DNA from: Photobacterium toruni
Lineage (GTDB): Bacteria > Pseudomonadota > Gammaproteobacteria > Enterobacterales > Vibrionaceae
Direction of reading: 5' to 3'
NCBI RefSeq assembly: GCF_024529955.1
Contig: NZ_AP024854.1
Location: forward strand, 2,728,001 to 2,792,000
Length of the DNA stretch: 64,000 nucleotides
The first letter of the stretch is position 1, and every line of letters begins with the position of its first letter. A model generated the notes under the pieces. The model did no database searches, had not been told where the DNA came from, and was given only the letters and a program-made list of their open reading frames with translations. The position numbers and the translations under genes were made by a program. Positions 39,972-49,383 of this stretch are shown one piece after another.

Positions 39972-40856
39972 ATGCCTTGGATTCAAATTAAACTGAACGC
40001 TACTGCAGAGAATGCAGAAGCAATTGGCGACATGCTAATGGAAGAGACTGGTGCTCTATCCGCCACTTTCCTTGACGCACAAGACACGCCAGTTTTCGAG
40101 CCTATGCCAGGTGAAACCCGTTTATGGGGTGATACTGACGTAATTGGTTTGTATGATGCTGAAGCCGACATGGATTTCGTGCTGAACATGCTAAAAAACA
40201 GCCCACTGATTGCTGACGATTTTGCTTATAAAATCGAGCAATTAGAAGATAAAGACTGGGAACGAGAGTGGATGGATAATTTCCACCCAATGCGTTTTGG
40301 TCGTCGTTTATGGATTTGTCCAAGCTGGCGTGAAGCACCAGAACCAGAAGCCGTTAATGTATTGTTAGACCCAGGTTTGGCATTTGGTACAGGCACTCAC
40401 CCAACCACATCATTGTGTCTTGAATGGCTAGACGGTCAAGATTTAGTCGGTAAAACGATTATCGATTTTGGTTGTGGTTCAGGTATTTTAGCGATTGCTG
40501 CCCTTAAATTAGGTGCGGCAAAAGTTATCGGTATTGATATCGATCCACAAGCTATTTTAGCCTCACGTGATAACGCTGAACGCAATGGTGTTTCCGCTAA
40601 TCTAGAGCTATATCTGCCACAAGATCAACCACAAGGTATTCAAGCTGATGTGGTAGTTGCTAACATTCTAGCCGGTCCATTGCGTGAATTATCACCAGTG
40701 ATTAAGAGCTTGGTAAAAAATGGTGGCGACCTCGCAATTTCTGGTGTGCTTGAAAGCCAAGCTGAAGATGTTGCGACTTACTACAGCGATGAAATCACAT
40801 TAGATCCAGTAATGGCACGCGAAGAATGGTGTCGTATCTCTGGGCATAAAGCATAA
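39972..40856 (+). CDS. prmA: ribosomal protein L11 methyltransferase PrmA
   Basis: SAM-dependent enzyme trimethylating several amino groups of ribosomal protein L11. Length is 294 aa. The N-terminal L11-recognition domain (about 1-55, [20 protein letters not shown]) precedes the methyltransferase domain. The latter has [20 protein letters not shown] near residue 135, SAM motif [19 protein letters not shown] near 165 and motif [12 protein letters not shown] near 230. It precedes dusB-fis in the conserved order; dusB has its own promoter. Confidence 0.97.
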   Translation: MPWIQIKLNATAENAEAIGDMLMEETGALSATFLDAQDTPVFEPMPGETRLWGDTDVIGLYDAEADMDFVLNMLKNSPLIADDFAYKIEQLEDKDWEREWMDNFHPMRFGRRLWICPSWREAPEPEAVNVLLDPGLAFGTGTHPTTSLCLEWLDGQDLVGKTIIDFGCGSGILAIAALKLGAAKVIGIDIDPQAILASRDNAERNGVSANLELYLPQDQPQGIQADVVVANILAGPLRELSPVIKSLVKNGGDLAISGVLESQAEDVATYYSDEITLDPVMAREEWCRISGHKA

Positions 40857-40968
40857 AATTTACGGTAATTGGTTGCTGCTGTTGATTATTATTAATTAAT
40901 TTAATGGGTCAATTGATTGAAAATCATGCGATTTTGACAAACAAAATCATCATGCTCAATTATTGGCC

Positions 40969-40997
40969 TTTTCAGCAGCGTAAAAAATGCGTAAAAT
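40969..40997 (+). promoter_or_regulatory. dusB-fis promoter with GC-rich discriminator
   Basis: TTTTCA (40969-40974), 17 bp, TAAAAT (40992-40997), then GCGCGCCC. The discriminator and position match the growth-rate- and stringently controlled fis promoter of E. coli. It lies inside the upstream open frame, which argues for the short dusB start at 41033. Confidence 0.7.
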
Positions 40998-41032
40998 GCG
41001 CGCCCTTACTGGCACAGTCAGGTACAGACATT

Positions 41033-41998
41033 TTGCATATCGGTCCATATCAACTTAAAAACCAACTGATAGTCGCGCCAATGGCGGGTGTGACCGATCG
41101 GCCATTTCGTGAATTATGCCTTCGCTACGGCGCAGGTATGGCTATTAGCGAAATGATGTCATCGAATCCAGATCTCTGGAAAACGTCTAAATCGCTCAAT
41201 CGCATGGTTCATGAAGGTGAATCAGGAATTCGTTCGGTTCAGATAGCAGGTGCTGATCCAAAATTGATGGCCGAAGCTGCGCAATTCAGTGTTGAAAACG
41301 GTGCGCAAATCATCGATATCAACATGGGATGCCCAGCCAAGAAAGTAAATAAACGATTAGCTGGCTCTGCACTATTGCAGTATCCCAATCTAATCGAAGA
41401 TATTCTTCGTACAGTGGTGGACGCAGTAGATGTACCCGTTACGCTTAAAACCCGTACGGGGTGGGATCTAGACAACAGGAACTGTGTCAACATAGCCAAA
41501 CTCGCCGAGCAATGCGGCATACAAGCTCTCGCCCTTCATGGACGTACTAAGGCTTGCATGTACAAAGGCGAAGCGGAATATGACTACATTAGAGCGGTGA
41601 AACAAGCTATCTCGATCCCAGTTATCGCTAACGGTGATATCGATAGCCCGGAGAAAGCACGCTTTGTACTCGATTATACGGGTGCCGATGCTCTGATGAT
41701 TGGCCGACCTGCACAAGGAAAGCCGTGGATTTTTAGAGAAATCCACCATTACTTAACAACCGGTGAACACCTCGCTGCACCGTCAATTGACGAAATCAGT
41801 GAAATTATGTTGGGGCATGTTAAGGCACTTCACCAATTTTATGGTGATTACCTAGGATTACGCATTGCACGTAAACACGTGTCTTGGTACTTGAAAGAAC
41901 ATGCACCTGCAGGTGATTTCCGCCGGACCTTCAACGCACTCGAGGATGCTCAACAGCAAATCGATGCGCTGCAAGGCTACTTCGAAAACGTTGCATAA
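41033..41998 (+). CDS. dusB: tRNA-dihydrouridine synthase B
   Basis: FMN enzyme reducing uridine to dihydrouridine in tRNA D-loops. I start at TTG 41033 ([20 protein letters not shown]). This gives 321 aa, the same as E. coli DusB (MRIGQYQLRNRLIAAPMAGI), and sits about 30 nt after the predicted transcription start. The 43-codon in-frame extension to 40904 contains the promoter and has no homology. FMN/active-site motifs: [35 protein letters not shown] (catalytic Cys), [12 protein letters not shown] and [10 protein letters not shown]. It forms a dusB-fis operon. Confidence 0.93.
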   Translation: MHIGPYQLKNQLIVAPMAGVTDRPFRELCLRYGAGMAISEMMSSNPDLWKTSKSLNRMVHEGESGIRSVQIAGADPKLMAEAAQFSVENGAQIIDINMGCPAKKVNKRLAGSALLQYPNLIEDILRTVVDAVDVPVTLKTRTGWDLDNRNCVNIAKLAEQCGIQALALHGRTKACMYKGEAEYDYIRAVKQAISIPVIANGDIDSPEKARFVLDYTGADALMIGRPAQGKPWIFREIHHYLTTGEHLAAPSIDEISEIMLGHVKALHQFYGDYLGLRIARKHVSWYLKEHAPAGDFRRTFNALEDAQQQIDALQGYFENVA

Positions 41999-42021
41999 AT
42001 ACTAGAAGAGCTTACAGAATT

Positions 42022-42318
42022 ATGTTCGAACAAAATCTGACTTCCGAAGCGTTAACAGTAACAACTGTAACTTCACAAGACCAAATCACACAGAAACCAT
42101 TACGTGATTCAGTGAAGGCATCCCTTAAAAACTACCTTGCTCAATTAAATGGTCAGGAAGTCGACGATCTGTACGAGCTTGTGCTTGCAGAAGTTGAACA
42201 ACCACTACTAGACACTATCATGCAGTACACTCGCGGTAACCAAACACGCGCTGCAACCATGATGGGTATCAACCGTGGTACGCTACGTAAGAAACTAAAG
42301 AAATACGGCATGAACTAA
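42022..42318 (+). CDS. fis: DNA-binding protein Fis
   Basis: Nucleoid-associated DNA-bending dimer and activator of stable-RNA promoters. Length is 98 aa. The N-terminal beta-hairpin region (1-26) is more divergent, followed by helices A-D. The C-terminal [23 protein letters not shown] and KKLKKYGMN is identical or nearly so to E. coli Fis. It lies 23 bp after dusB, transcribed from the dusB promoter, and ends in a strong terminator. It is a natural activator candidate for the tRNA array promoter at 6.7 kb. Confidence 0.98.
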   Translation: MFEQNLTSEALTVTTVTSQDQITQKPLRDSVKASLKNYLAQLNGQEVDDLYELVLAEVEQPLLDTIMQYTRGNQTRAATMMGINRGTLRKKLKKYGMN

Positions 42319-42341
42319 GCCAATTAGGTTTAATGATTGTA

Positions 42342-42380
42342 AAAAAGCCCATTTCATCATCACGATGAAATGGGCTTTTT
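42342..42380 (+). terminator. terminator of dusB-fis
   Basis: AAAAAGCCCATTTCATC ... GATGAAATGGGCTTTTT: a 16-bp class stem with T-run. Confidence 0.92.
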
Positions 42381-42414
42381 CATTATATAAAGTAATATAT
42401 TAATCAGTGCACTA

Positions 42415-42582
42415 TTATTTATATTCACCAATATTCGCTTTATTTAAAAAGTCATATTTGAACCATTTCTGGACATGATTACATTGACGACACTGAATAA
42501 TACGCCGAATAAATAGTCGCTGATAAAATTTACGATGTACTCGGCCTATATCATATGACTGACAACAGCTACATTGATTCAT
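42415..42582 (-). CDS. small zinc-ribbon protein, 55 aa
   Basis: I do not recognise a named family. The start is ATG 42582 (MNQCSCCQSYDIGRVHRKFY), because AAGGGAG lies 7 nt upstream; the longer in-frame start at 42657 lacks a binding site. Two Cys pairs, C4-x2-C7 and C31-x2-C34, separated by a basic stretch (HRKFYQRLFIRR), suggest a zinc ribbon, perhaps nucleic-acid binding. It lies between fis and ppnP on the minus strand. Confidence 0.65.
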   Translation of the reverse strand: MNQCSCCQSYDIGRVHRKFYQRLFIRRIIQCRQCNHVQKWFKYDFLNKANIGEYK

Positions 42583-42812
42583 GTCTAACTCCCTTTTAAC
42601 CACCAATACGCAATTAGCAGCATAACGAAAACTAAACACAAAACAAACCAATTGCATAATTTTATTAATGCTAATTAGTATTAATTCACTCTTTGATTAA
42701 CGCTTAAAGCAATAATTTTATTATTTTTAGATAAAAAATCTTATTAACATAAAAGGCAATAGGTGTATGAAAAACAACTTATCCGCAGTGAGTATGCTTA
42801 AACGCAATGCAT

Positions 42813-42845
42813 AAAAAAGCTTCGTCATAACGAAGCTTTTTTTAC
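42813..42845 (-). terminator. terminator of ppnP
   Basis: AAAAAAGCTTCG-TCATAA-CGAAGCTTTTTTT; symmetrical T-runs. Confidence 0.88.
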
Positions 42846-42867
42846 TGACTAATTGACTTAAATTAAC

Positions 42868-43149
42868 TTATAGATAGTCACACAAATAAGCAGTGGTTTT
42901 GGTCACTTTAACATGGAATGCACTGTCACCAGGAACTTCAAAATCATCACCAGCACCATAGGTTTCCCAATCGACATGACCCGGAAGCTTGACAGTAAGC
43001 TCGCCTTTTACGACAGTCATACGTTCAGGGGCAGCGGTTGAAAAAGTATATTCACCTGCAACCATCACACCAACACTGGCATGATCACCTGCAGATTCAA
43101 AGCCAACAGATTTCACTTGGCCATCAAAATATTCATTCACTTTTAACAT
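42868..43149 (-). CDS. ppnP: pyrimidine/purine nucleoside phosphorylase PpnP
   Basis: Small cupin-fold nucleoside phosphorylase (YaiE family) with broad specificity for uridine, adenosine, guanosine, inosine and others. Length is 93 aa, as usual. Motifs: [44 protein letters not shown] and [16 protein letters not shown] precedes the ATG. Single gene with its own terminator, downstream of zntR on the same strand. Confidence 0.95.
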   Translation of the reverse strand: MLKVNEYFDGQVKSVGFESAGDHASVGVMVAGEYTFSTAAPERMTVVKGELTVKLPGHVDWETYGAGDDFEVPGDSAFHVKVTKTTAYLCDYL

Positions 43150-43279
43150 TGAATTTCCTTATTGCTAAACAGGTAAAGCAAATTTTATAAGTCCTGAAAC
43201 TATCACAATTTTAAATGAACCCCTAACGAAAAATACGCATCAAAAAGGTGATTACTAGAGCCCCAAATACGACCAACTG

Positions 43280-43750
43280 TTAATGATTACATTGATATCG
43301 TCCAGAATGGCAAGGCTCTGGTTTTACTTCGGGGTTGGCCATATCATCACTGTCATTCAAGGCACCAAGAATAGAGCAGTGACTGGCATCATCATTACTA
43401 TGCCCACAACAAGCATCATTGATCTTTTTTAATGCACCACGGATCCGTTGAAGTTCTGCAATTTTACTATCCACTTCATCTAATTTAGCCTGTGTGATCG
43501 CTTTAACTTCAGCACAACTATGTTGACTTGCCTCTAGCCTAATATCCAGTAATTCACAAATTTCACCTAAGCTCAAACCGATAGCTTTCGCCCGTAAAAT
43601 AAATTTAACGCGAGATAAATCGCCTTCACTATAGAGGCGATAGCCACTGTCACTACGACCTGCAGGCTCAATCAACCCATTCTTTTCATAGAAACGTAAA
43701 GTATCACTACTGACATTACATAATTTTGCTAGTTGCCCAATTAAATACAT
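43280..43750 (-). CDS. zntR: MerR-family zinc-responsive regulator ZntR
   Basis: Activator of zinc efflux (zntA) in E. coli. Length is 156 aa. The N-terminal MerR HTH reads YLIGQLAKLCNVSSDTLRFY and EKNGLIEPAGRSDSGYRLYS. A long dimerisation helix (about 80-115) follows, then metal-binding residues: Cys near 79 (HSCAEVK) and the loop CCGHSNDDASHCSIL. The C-terminus is about 15 residues longer than in E. coli and adds His and Cys (PCHSGRYQCNH). No zntA is nearby. The CCGH...HCSIL loop separates ZntR from CueR and other MerR members. Confidence 0.9.
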   Translation of the reverse strand: MYLIGQLAKLCNVSSDTLRFYEKNGLIEPAGRSDSGYRLYSEGDLSRVKFILRAKAIGLSLGEICELLDIRLEASQHSCAEVKAITQAKLDEVDSKIAELQRIRGALKKINDACCGHSNDDASHCSILGALNDSDDMANPEVKPEPCHSGRYQCNH

Positions 43751-43797
43751 TCAAACACCCTTTAACCTAGCGCTAGTTTTCAGTGATCACCTTCAAA

Positions 43798-43813
43798 TAG
43801 CAAACGTTTGCGC
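43798..43813 (+). promoter_or_regulatory. PurR operator upstream of purH
   Basis: TAGCAAACGTTTGCGC is close to the PurR consensus ACGCAAACGTTTGCGT. It overlaps the -35 region of a promoter (TTGCGC 43808-43813, 16 bp, TAGAAT 43830-43835), a position suited to repression by PurR-purine complexes. Confidence 0.85.
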
Positions 43814-43892
43814 AATAAAAATATTCATGTAGAATAGACTCTATATTGATACATATCGTTTACTTATTCTTGGCATTGCTCGATTTTAGCCG

Positions 43893-43948
43893 AGGATATT
43901 TCCTAACGCCAATCTAATCCGACAAAGCTTGGCGTTGGAAAATATCCT
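43893..43948 (+). other. long imperfect hairpin in the purH leader
   Basis: AGGATATTTCCTAACGCCAA (43893-43912) pairs with TTGGCGTTGGAAAATATCCT (43929-43948) at 18 of 20 positions around a 16-nt loop. It ends about 30 nt before the purH start and has no T-run, so it is not a plain terminator. Confidence 0.7.
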
Positions 43949-43977
43949 ATTCACTGTGTATTAGAGAGATGGTAGCA

Positions 43978-45570
43978 ATGGAAAACGTTCGTCCTATTCG
44001 CCGTGCGCTGCTAAGCGTATCAGACAAAACAGGTATTGTTGAATTCGCTCACGCCCTTGCCAATCGCGGCGTAGAAATTTTATCTACAGGTGGTACCGCG
44101 CGTTTACTTGCAGAACAGAACATTCAAGTCACTGAAGTTTCCAACTACACCGGTTTTCCAGAAATGATGGATGGCCGCGTAAAAACCCTTCACCCTAAAG
44201 TACATGGTGGCGTTTTAGGTCGTCGCGGTATTGATGATAACGTGATGGCACAACACGGTATTAACCCTATTGATATGGTCGTAGTTAACCTCTACCCATT
44301 CGCTGCAACCGTTGCTAATCCAAACTGTAGCTTAGAAGACGCGGTCGAAAATATTGATATCGGCGGACCGACTATGGTGCGCTCAGCCGCTAAAAACCAC
44401 AAAGACGTAACGATTGTGGTTAATGCTAACGATTATGATCGCGTTCTAACTGAAATGAGCGCCAATGATGGCTCATTAACCCATGCAACGCGTTTTGATC
44501 TTGCTATTTCGGCTTTTGAACATACGGCGGCTTACGACGGTATGATTGCCAACTACTTCGGTACTATGGTGCCTTCTTACGGCGACAATAAAGAAGGTGA
44601 TCAAGCGTCAACGTTCCCCCGCACTTTCAATCAACAGTTCGAGAAAAAACAAGACATGCGCTACGGGGAAAACAGCCACCAAGCAGCCGCATTCTATGTT
44701 GAAGCACATCCACAAGAAGCCTCGGTTGCTACAGCAACGCAACTACAAGGTAAGGCGCTGTCATACAACAACATTGCCGATACTGACGCGGCACTTGAGT
44801 GTGTTAAAGAATTTGACCTTCCCGCTTGTGTGATTGTAAAACACGCCAACCCATGCGGTGTCGCCCTAGGTGAGAATCTGCTTGAAGCCTACGATCGCGC
44901 TTACAAAACTGATCCAACCTCAGCCTTTGGCGGCATTATTGCGTTTAACCGTGAACTTGATGCAGCAACCGCACAAGCTATCGTTGATCGCCAATTTGTT
45001 GAAGTGATCATTGCACCTAAAGTTTCACCACAAGCAACAGCTATTATCGCTGCCAAGAAGAACTTACGTCTGCTTGAGTGTGGCCAATGGTCGACTAAAA
45101 CGACAGGTTTTGATGTTAAACGTGTTAACGGGGGCTTATTGGTTCAAGATCGTGACCAAGGTATGGTATCGATTGATGATCTCACTGTGGTATCAAAACG
45201 CCAACCAACAGCTGACGAATTACGTGATGCGCTATTTTGTTGGAAAGTGGCGAAATACGTTAAATCAAATGCTATTGTTTATGCGAAAGGCAATATGACT
45301 ATCGGTGTCGGTGCCGGTCAAATGAGCCGTGTTTATTCTGCCAAAATTGCCGGTATTAAAGCCGCTGATGAAAACCTCGAAGTGGCTGGTAGCGTTATGG
45401 CTTCAGATGCATTCTTCCCTTTCCGTGATGGTATTGATGCCGCTGCAGAAGCTGGCATTACTTGTGTTATTCAACCTGGCGGCTCAATGCGTGACGATGA
45501 AGTCATTGCGGCTGCCGATGAACATGGTATGGCGATGCTCTTTACGGGTATGCGTCATTTCCGTCATTAA
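43978..45570 (+). CDS. purH: bifunctional AICAR transformylase/IMP cyclohydrolase PurH
   Basis: Catalyses the last two steps of IMP synthesis. Length is 530 aa from ATG 43978 ([20 protein letters not shown]), matching family N-termini. ATG 43969 is directly adjacent to the AGAGAG binding site and is less likely. The N-terminal MGS-like cyclohydrolase domain (1-190) has [23 protein letters not shown] and [14 protein letters not shown]. The C-terminal transformylase domain has [11 protein letters not shown] (catalytic K-H) and [12 protein letters not shown]. Leads purH-purD behind a PurR operator. Confidence 0.97.
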   Translation: MENVRPIRRALLSVSDKTGIVEFAHALANRGVEILSTGGTARLLAEQNIQVTEVSNYTGFPEMMDGRVKTLHPKVHGGVLGRRGIDDNVMAQHGINPIDMVVVNLYPFAATVANPNCSLEDAVENIDIGGPTMVRSAAKNHKDVTIVVNANDYDRVLTEMSANDGSLTHATRFDLAISAFEHTAAYDGMIANYFGTMVPSYGDNKEGDQASTFPRTFNQQFEKKQDMRYGENSHQAAAFYVEAHPQEASVATATQLQGKALSYNNIADTDAALECVKEFDLPACVIVKHANPCGVALGENLLEAYDRAYKTDPTSAFGGIIAFNRELDAATAQAIVDRQFVEVIIAPKVSPQATAIIAAKKNLRLLECGQWSTKTTGFDVKRVNGGLLVQDRDQGMVSIDDLTVVSKRQPTADELRDALFCWKVAKYVKSNAIVYAKGNMTIGVGAGQMSRVYSAKIAGIKAADENLEVAGSVMASDAFFPFRDGIDAAAEAGITCVIQPGGSMRDDEVIAAADEHGMAMLFTGMRHFRH

Positions 45571-45596
45571 TTGAGAAATAACAGATAAACTATATT

Positions 45597-45618
45597 CAGG
45601 CTCTTAATCTAGAGCCTG
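45597..45618 (+). other. hairpin between purH and purD
   Basis: CAGGCTCT-TAATCT-AGAGCCTG with no T-run; probably an mRNA processing or stability element inside the operon. Confidence 0.55.
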
Positions 45619-45707
45619 CATTGATTTACAGTTGTGAAATGGGTAGCACTTTAATGGCTACAACAGTTTAAAATATTAATTTTAGCGCAGCGCTCAAAGG
45701 GAAAATG

Positions 45708-46994
45708 ATGAAAGTACTAATTATTGGTAATGGCGGCCGTGAACACGCTCTGGGCTGGAAAGTAGCACAAAACCCAACCGTAGAAAAAATCTTCATTGCT
45801 CCCGGTAATGCTGGCACCGCACTTGAACCAAAATTAGAAAATATCGATATTAACGTTGAGAATATTACGGAGTTAGTTGAATTTGCACAGAACAATCACA
45901 TCGAACTGACCATTGTTGGTCCTGAAGTTCCGCTAGTGATTGGTGTTGTTGATGCTTTTCGTGCTGCTGGATTAGCTATTTTTGGTCCCACTCAAGCCGC
46001 TGCGCAACTTGAAGGCTCTAAAGCTTTTACCAAAGATTTTTTAGCGCGCCACAATATTCCAACCGCTGAGTACCAAAATTTTACTGAAATCGAACCCGCT
46101 CTTGCTTACTTAAAGCAAAAAGGCGCACCAATTGTGGTTAAAGCGGATGGCTTAGCCGCAGGTAAAGGCGTGATTGTTGCAATGACAGCACAAGAAGCCG
46201 AAGATGCCGTCCGCGATATGCTTGCTGGCAGTGCCTTTGGTGAAGCTGGGCATCGAGTGGTTATTGAAGAATTTTTAGAGGGTGAGGAAGCGAGTTTTAT
46301 CGTTATGGTCGATGGTAAGCATGTATTACCAATGGCCACCAGCCAAGATCATAAACGTGTAGGTAACGGCGATACGGGTCCCAATACTGGCGGCATGGGG
46401 GCTTACTCTCCAGCGCCTGTTGTTACACAAGACATTCATGATCGCGTCATGAAAGAAGTGATCTATCCAACCGTCAAAGGTATGGCAGCAGAAGGTGTAC
46501 CGTATACAGGTTTCCTTTATGCCGGCTTAATGGTAATGGCTGATGGCACGCCCAAAGTGATTGAATATAACTGTCGCTTTGGTGATCCAGAAACTCAACC
46601 TATTATGCTACGTATGCAATCCGATTTAGTGGATCTGTGTTTAGCCGCGATTGCTGGCAAACTTGATACGCTTGAATCGAAATGGGATCCACGTGCAGCG
46701 ATTGGGATCGTACTGGCGGCGGGTGGTTATCCTGCTGATTACCATAAAGGCGATATTATTAATGGCTTACCTCAGCAAGAGCAATCCGGTGAGAAAATCT
46801 TCCATGCCGGTACTATTCATAATACCCATGGCGATGTAGTAACAAATGGTGGCCGAGTGTTATGTGCAACCGCAATGGGCGATAGTGTTCTTGCAGCACA
46901 ACAACGTGCTTATGCGTTAGCCAAGCAAATATCATGGAATGGAATGTTCCACCGTGATGACATTGGCTATCGAGCAGTTGCTCGCGAACAATAA
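45708..46994 (+). CDS. purD: phosphoribosylamine-glycine ligase PurD
   Basis: ATP-grasp enzyme making glycinamide ribonucleotide. Length is 428 aa from ATG 45708 (MKVLIIGNGGREHALGWKVA). The preceding ATG 45705 is possible, but the AAGGG spacing favours the second. Motifs: GPEVPLVIGVVDAFRAAGL, VVKADGLAAGKGVIVA near residue 145, EEFLEGEEASF, DHKRVGNGDTGPNTGGMGAY and EYNCRFGDPETQ. Second gene of purH-purD with a 134-bp gap holding a hairpin. It ends at a strong terminator. Confidence 0.97.
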   Translation: MKVLIIGNGGREHALGWKVAQNPTVEKIFIAPGNAGTALEPKLENIDINVENITELVEFAQNNHIELTIVGPEVPLVIGVVDAFRAAGLAIFGPTQAAAQLEGSKAFTKDFLARHNIPTAEYQNFTEIEPALAYLKQKGAPIVVKADGLAAGKGVIVAMTAQEAEDAVRDMLAGSAFGEAGHRVVIEEFLEGEEASFIVMVDGKHVLPMATSQDHKRVGNGDTGPNTGGMGAYSPAPVVTQDIHDRVMKEVIYPTVKGMAAEGVPYTGFLYAGLMVMADGTPKVIEYNCRFGDPETQPIMLRMQSDLVDLCLAAIAGKLDTLESKWDPRAAIGIVLAAGGYPADYHKGDIINGLPQQEQSGEKIFHAGTIHNTHGDVVTNGGRVLCATAMGDSVLAAQQRAYALAKQISWNGMFHRDDIGYRAVAREQ

Positions 46995-47012
46995 ACATCA
47001 CTTTTCTCTGCT

Positions 47013-47039
47013 AAAAAACGCGCTCACGGCGCGTTTTTT
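47013..47039 (+). terminator. terminator of purHD
   Basis: AAAAAACGCGC-TCACG-GCGCGTTTTTT with symmetrical T-runs; may also serve yjaH from the other side. Confidence 0.9.
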
Positions 47040-47046
47040 GTTTATC

Positions 47047-47074
47047 ACTATCAACTATCAACTATCAACTATCA
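47047..47074. repeat. 7-bp tandem repeat (ACTATCA)4
   Basis: Four exact copies of ACTATCA lie between the purD terminator and the yjaH 3' end. Confidence 0.95.
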
Positions 47075-47080
47075 ATAGTA

Positions 47081-47755
47081 TTACTTTTCCAATAAATTCG
47101 GTGCCACCAGACATTGCTGATGTGGATACTGCAATAACACATTATCAACCACCAATCGTCGCCCTTTTAGCTGACCATTAACCGCCATATATCCTTGGCC
47201 TGATAATTTTTCAGCATTAAATTGAGCAATTACCTCAACTGTTTGTTGCTGCTGGCAGGGAATAAATCGCTGCTGTTGCCAGTGCCCCTGCACCCACGAA
47301 TGCTGATGATGACTCAGTTGTTCCACTTTTGCAGCCAATCCTACTGCTTGACGATGCAATTTAGCAATTTCAACATTGGTTAACGGCACAATAGTTTGCC
47401 CTTGTTGATAACGCTGAAATACCGCTAAGCCATCACTATCAAACCGTAACTGCAATTGAAATGGGGTTAGAGAGCCATCAATACGTTGTTGGCCTTGTTG
47501 ATAGAGCTCAAACAGCTGTCCTGAGCGCCAACGATAGCTAGCCTGACATTCCCCTTGGTTATGAGTGAATACGCGCTCATTGAGCGTTATAGGATGATTA
47601 GGACGGAAGGTATACCAATAAAAATGAGGACCATCCGTTGCCATTTGAGCAACCGTGACAGTTTTAGGCGCAATTACTGCATTTTCAGCTATGTCGCTTG
47701 CCGCACAGCCTGTAAGTAAAAATGCAACCACCAGAGAAAGCGTTATACGATTCAT
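47081..47755 (-). CDS. yjaH: YjaH-like (DUF1481) lipoprotein
   Basis: A 224-aa predicted lipoprotein. The signal peptide MNRITLSLVVAFLLTGCAAS has a lipobox LTGC (Cys17), so it is likely outer-membrane anchored. The mature part is Gln/His-rich and has no named motif. Assignment to DUF1481/YjaH rests on its place directly after hupA, as in E. coli, and on the lipoprotein signature. Function is unknown. Its ATG immediately follows the T-run of the hupA terminator and there is no Shine-Dalgarno, so expression probably needs read-through or is leaderless and weak. Confidence 0.75.
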   Translation of the reverse strand: MNRITLSLVVAFLLTGCAASDIAENAVIAPKTVTVAQMATDGPHFYWYTFRPNHPITLNERVFTHNQGECQASYRWRSGQLFELYQQGQQRIDGSLTPFQLQLRFDSDGLAVFQRYQQGQTIVPLTNVEIAKLHRQAVGLAAKVEQLSHHQHSWVQGHWQQQRFIPCQQQQTVEVIAQFNAEKLSGQGYMAVNGQLKGRRLVVDNVLLQYPHQQCLVAPNLLEK

Positions 47756-47788
47756 AAAAAAGCGCCAGAAGCGAATGCATTCTGGCGT
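47756..47788 (-). terminator. terminator of hupA abutting the yjaH start
   Basis: On the minus strand ACGCCAGAA ... TTCTGGCGC is followed by TTTTTT, and the yjaH ATG overlaps the last T. Confidence 0.85.
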
Positions 47789-47797
47789 TATTTTAAA

Positions 47798-48070
47798 TTA
47801 CTTCAATGCGTCTTTAAGTGCTTTGCCCGAAACGAACGCAGGAACGTTAGCAGCAGCAATTTGAATTTCCGCACCTGTTTGTGGGTTACGACCAGTACGT
47901 GCTGCACGATGATTCACTTTAAATGTACCAAAGCCAATTAGTTGAACCTGGTCACCGTCTTTAAGCGCATCAGTAACGCCTTCAAGAGTAGCTTCCAATG
48001 CTAATTTTGCTTGTGCTTTAGACAAATCTGCTTTTTCTGCGATCAGGTCAATCAGTTGGGTCTTGTTCAT
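47798..48070 (-). CDS. hupA: DNA-binding protein HU-alpha
   Basis: Histone-like nucleoid protein of 90 aa that bends and compacts DNA. The sequence [20 protein letters not shown] and the DNA-binding arm [20 protein letters not shown], followed by [20 protein letters not shown], are typical of HU-alpha. AGAAGGGAAA lies just before the ATG. Followed by its terminator and yjaH; the order hupA-yjaH is as in E. coli. Confidence 0.98.
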   Translation of the reverse strand: MNKTQLIDLIAEKADLSKAQAKLALEATLEGVTDALKDGDQVQLIGFGTFKVNHRAARTGRNPQTGAEIQIAAANVPAFVSGKALKDALK

Positions 48071-48298
48071 TAGGTTTCCCTTCTAAGGTTTTGGGCTTAA
48101 TACCGCCCAACTCTAATTCAAAAGAAGCCTATGTGGCAAAGGTTTGTCGGCTTTTCTCTGTCTAAATGGAGACTCTTTAACCATAAACTGAGCTAAGGTT
48201 CACAAAATGTTACTAATAACATTCAAAAAAGAGTTGTTTTTATTTCCACCAGCCCCGATTAATATAGCCGAAATTCGCTGATTAATTGACAGGTTGAT

Positions 48299-49357
48299 AT
48301 GGTACTGCTTACGATTTACATCTCTGTAGCAATAGGGGTGTCGTTTATTTGTTCCGTTTTAGAAGCGGTTTTATTGAGTATTTCGCCGGGATATATCGGC
48401 ACTTTACGTCAACAAAACCACCCCGCAGCAGCAAAACTCGCGGCGCTCAAAGATAATATAGATCGACCCTTAGCTTCAATTCTAACCCTAAATACCGTTG
48501 CCCATACCGTCGGCGCAGCAACTGCTGGTGCACAAGCTACTGTTGTTTTTGGTAGTGAATGGTTAGGTGTTTTCTCTGGTGCATTAACCGTTGGTATTTT
48601 ATTACTGTCAGAAATCATTCCAAAAACAATTGGTGCAACCTATTGGCGTCAATTAGCCCCAACGTCTGCTATTTTATTACGCTGGATGGTGATCTTATTA
48701 ATGCCATTAGTGTGGATTTCAGAACAAATAACTCGCCGTCTTGCTCATGGGCACGTTCAACCGAAACTACGTGATGAATTGTCAGCGATGGCAATGTTAG
48801 CCCATGAATCAGGAGAGTTGGGTGCTGGTGAATCAAAAATTCTCACTAACCTACTGCAATTTAAAGATGTGAGTGTTACCAAAATTATGACACCGCGTCC
48901 GGTATTATTCCGCGTAAATGCAGAGCAAACTATCAACGAATTTTTAGCAAAATATAAAAGCAGTCCCTTCTCTCGCCCATTAGTGTTTAGTGAGCAAAGC
49001 GATAATATCGTTGGCTTTGTGCACCGCTTAGAACTGTTTGCAGAAAGCCAAGCAGGCAAAGGTGGTCAAGAAATCGGCACGCTAATGCGTCCACTGCCGG
49101 TGATCATGAACAACGTTAGCGTACCGAAAGCATTTGAACGCTTAATGCAAGAACGTTCACAGTTAATTCTGATTGTTGATGAGTACGGTACCGTACAAGG
49201 CTTAGTGACACTGGAAGATATTTTTGAAAGTTTGGTTGGCGAAGAAATTGTTGATGAAGCAGATAAAAATACTGACATGCAGCAATTAGCTTATCAACGT
49301 TGGGATAAGTGGAAGAAAAAACATAAGATGATTGAAAATAATGATGATGATATTTAA
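48299..49357 (+). CDS. CNNM/CBS-domain (CorC-type) membrane protein
   Basis: A 352-aa protein with an N-terminal CNNM (DUF21) membrane domain of about four helices (residues 1-145). Motifs include SISPGYIGTLRQ, NTVAHTVGAATAGAQA and LLLSEIIPKTIGATYW, where the SEIxPK element is diagnostic. A cytosolic CBS pair follows (about 190-315: VTKIMTPRPVLFRVN, ILIVDEYGTVQGLVTLEDI and FESLVGEEIVDEAD). Family members are linked to Mg2+/Co2+ transport or resistance; the former name hemolysin-related is misleading. It lacks the CorC_HlyC C-terminal domain and ends in an acidic tail. Divergent from hupA. Confidence 0.88.
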   Translation: MVLLTIYISVAIGVSFICSVLEAVLLSISPGYIGTLRQQNHPAAAKLAALKDNIDRPLASILTLNTVAHTVGAATAGAQATVVFGSEWLGVFSGALTVGILLLSEIIPKTIGATYWRQLAPTSAILLRWMVILLMPLVWISEQITRRLAHGHVQPKLRDELSAMAMLAHESGELGAGESKILTNLLQFKDVSVTKIMTPRPVLFRVNAEQTINEFLAKYKSSPFSRPLVFSEQSDNIVGFVHRLELFAESQAGKGGQEIGTLMRPLPVIMNNVSVPKAFERLMQERSQLILIVDEYGTVQGLVTLEDIFESLVGEEIVDEADKNTDMQQLAYQRWDKWKKKHKMIENNDDDI

Positions 49358-49383
49358 TCAACATCATCAATGCTAGTCATAAG

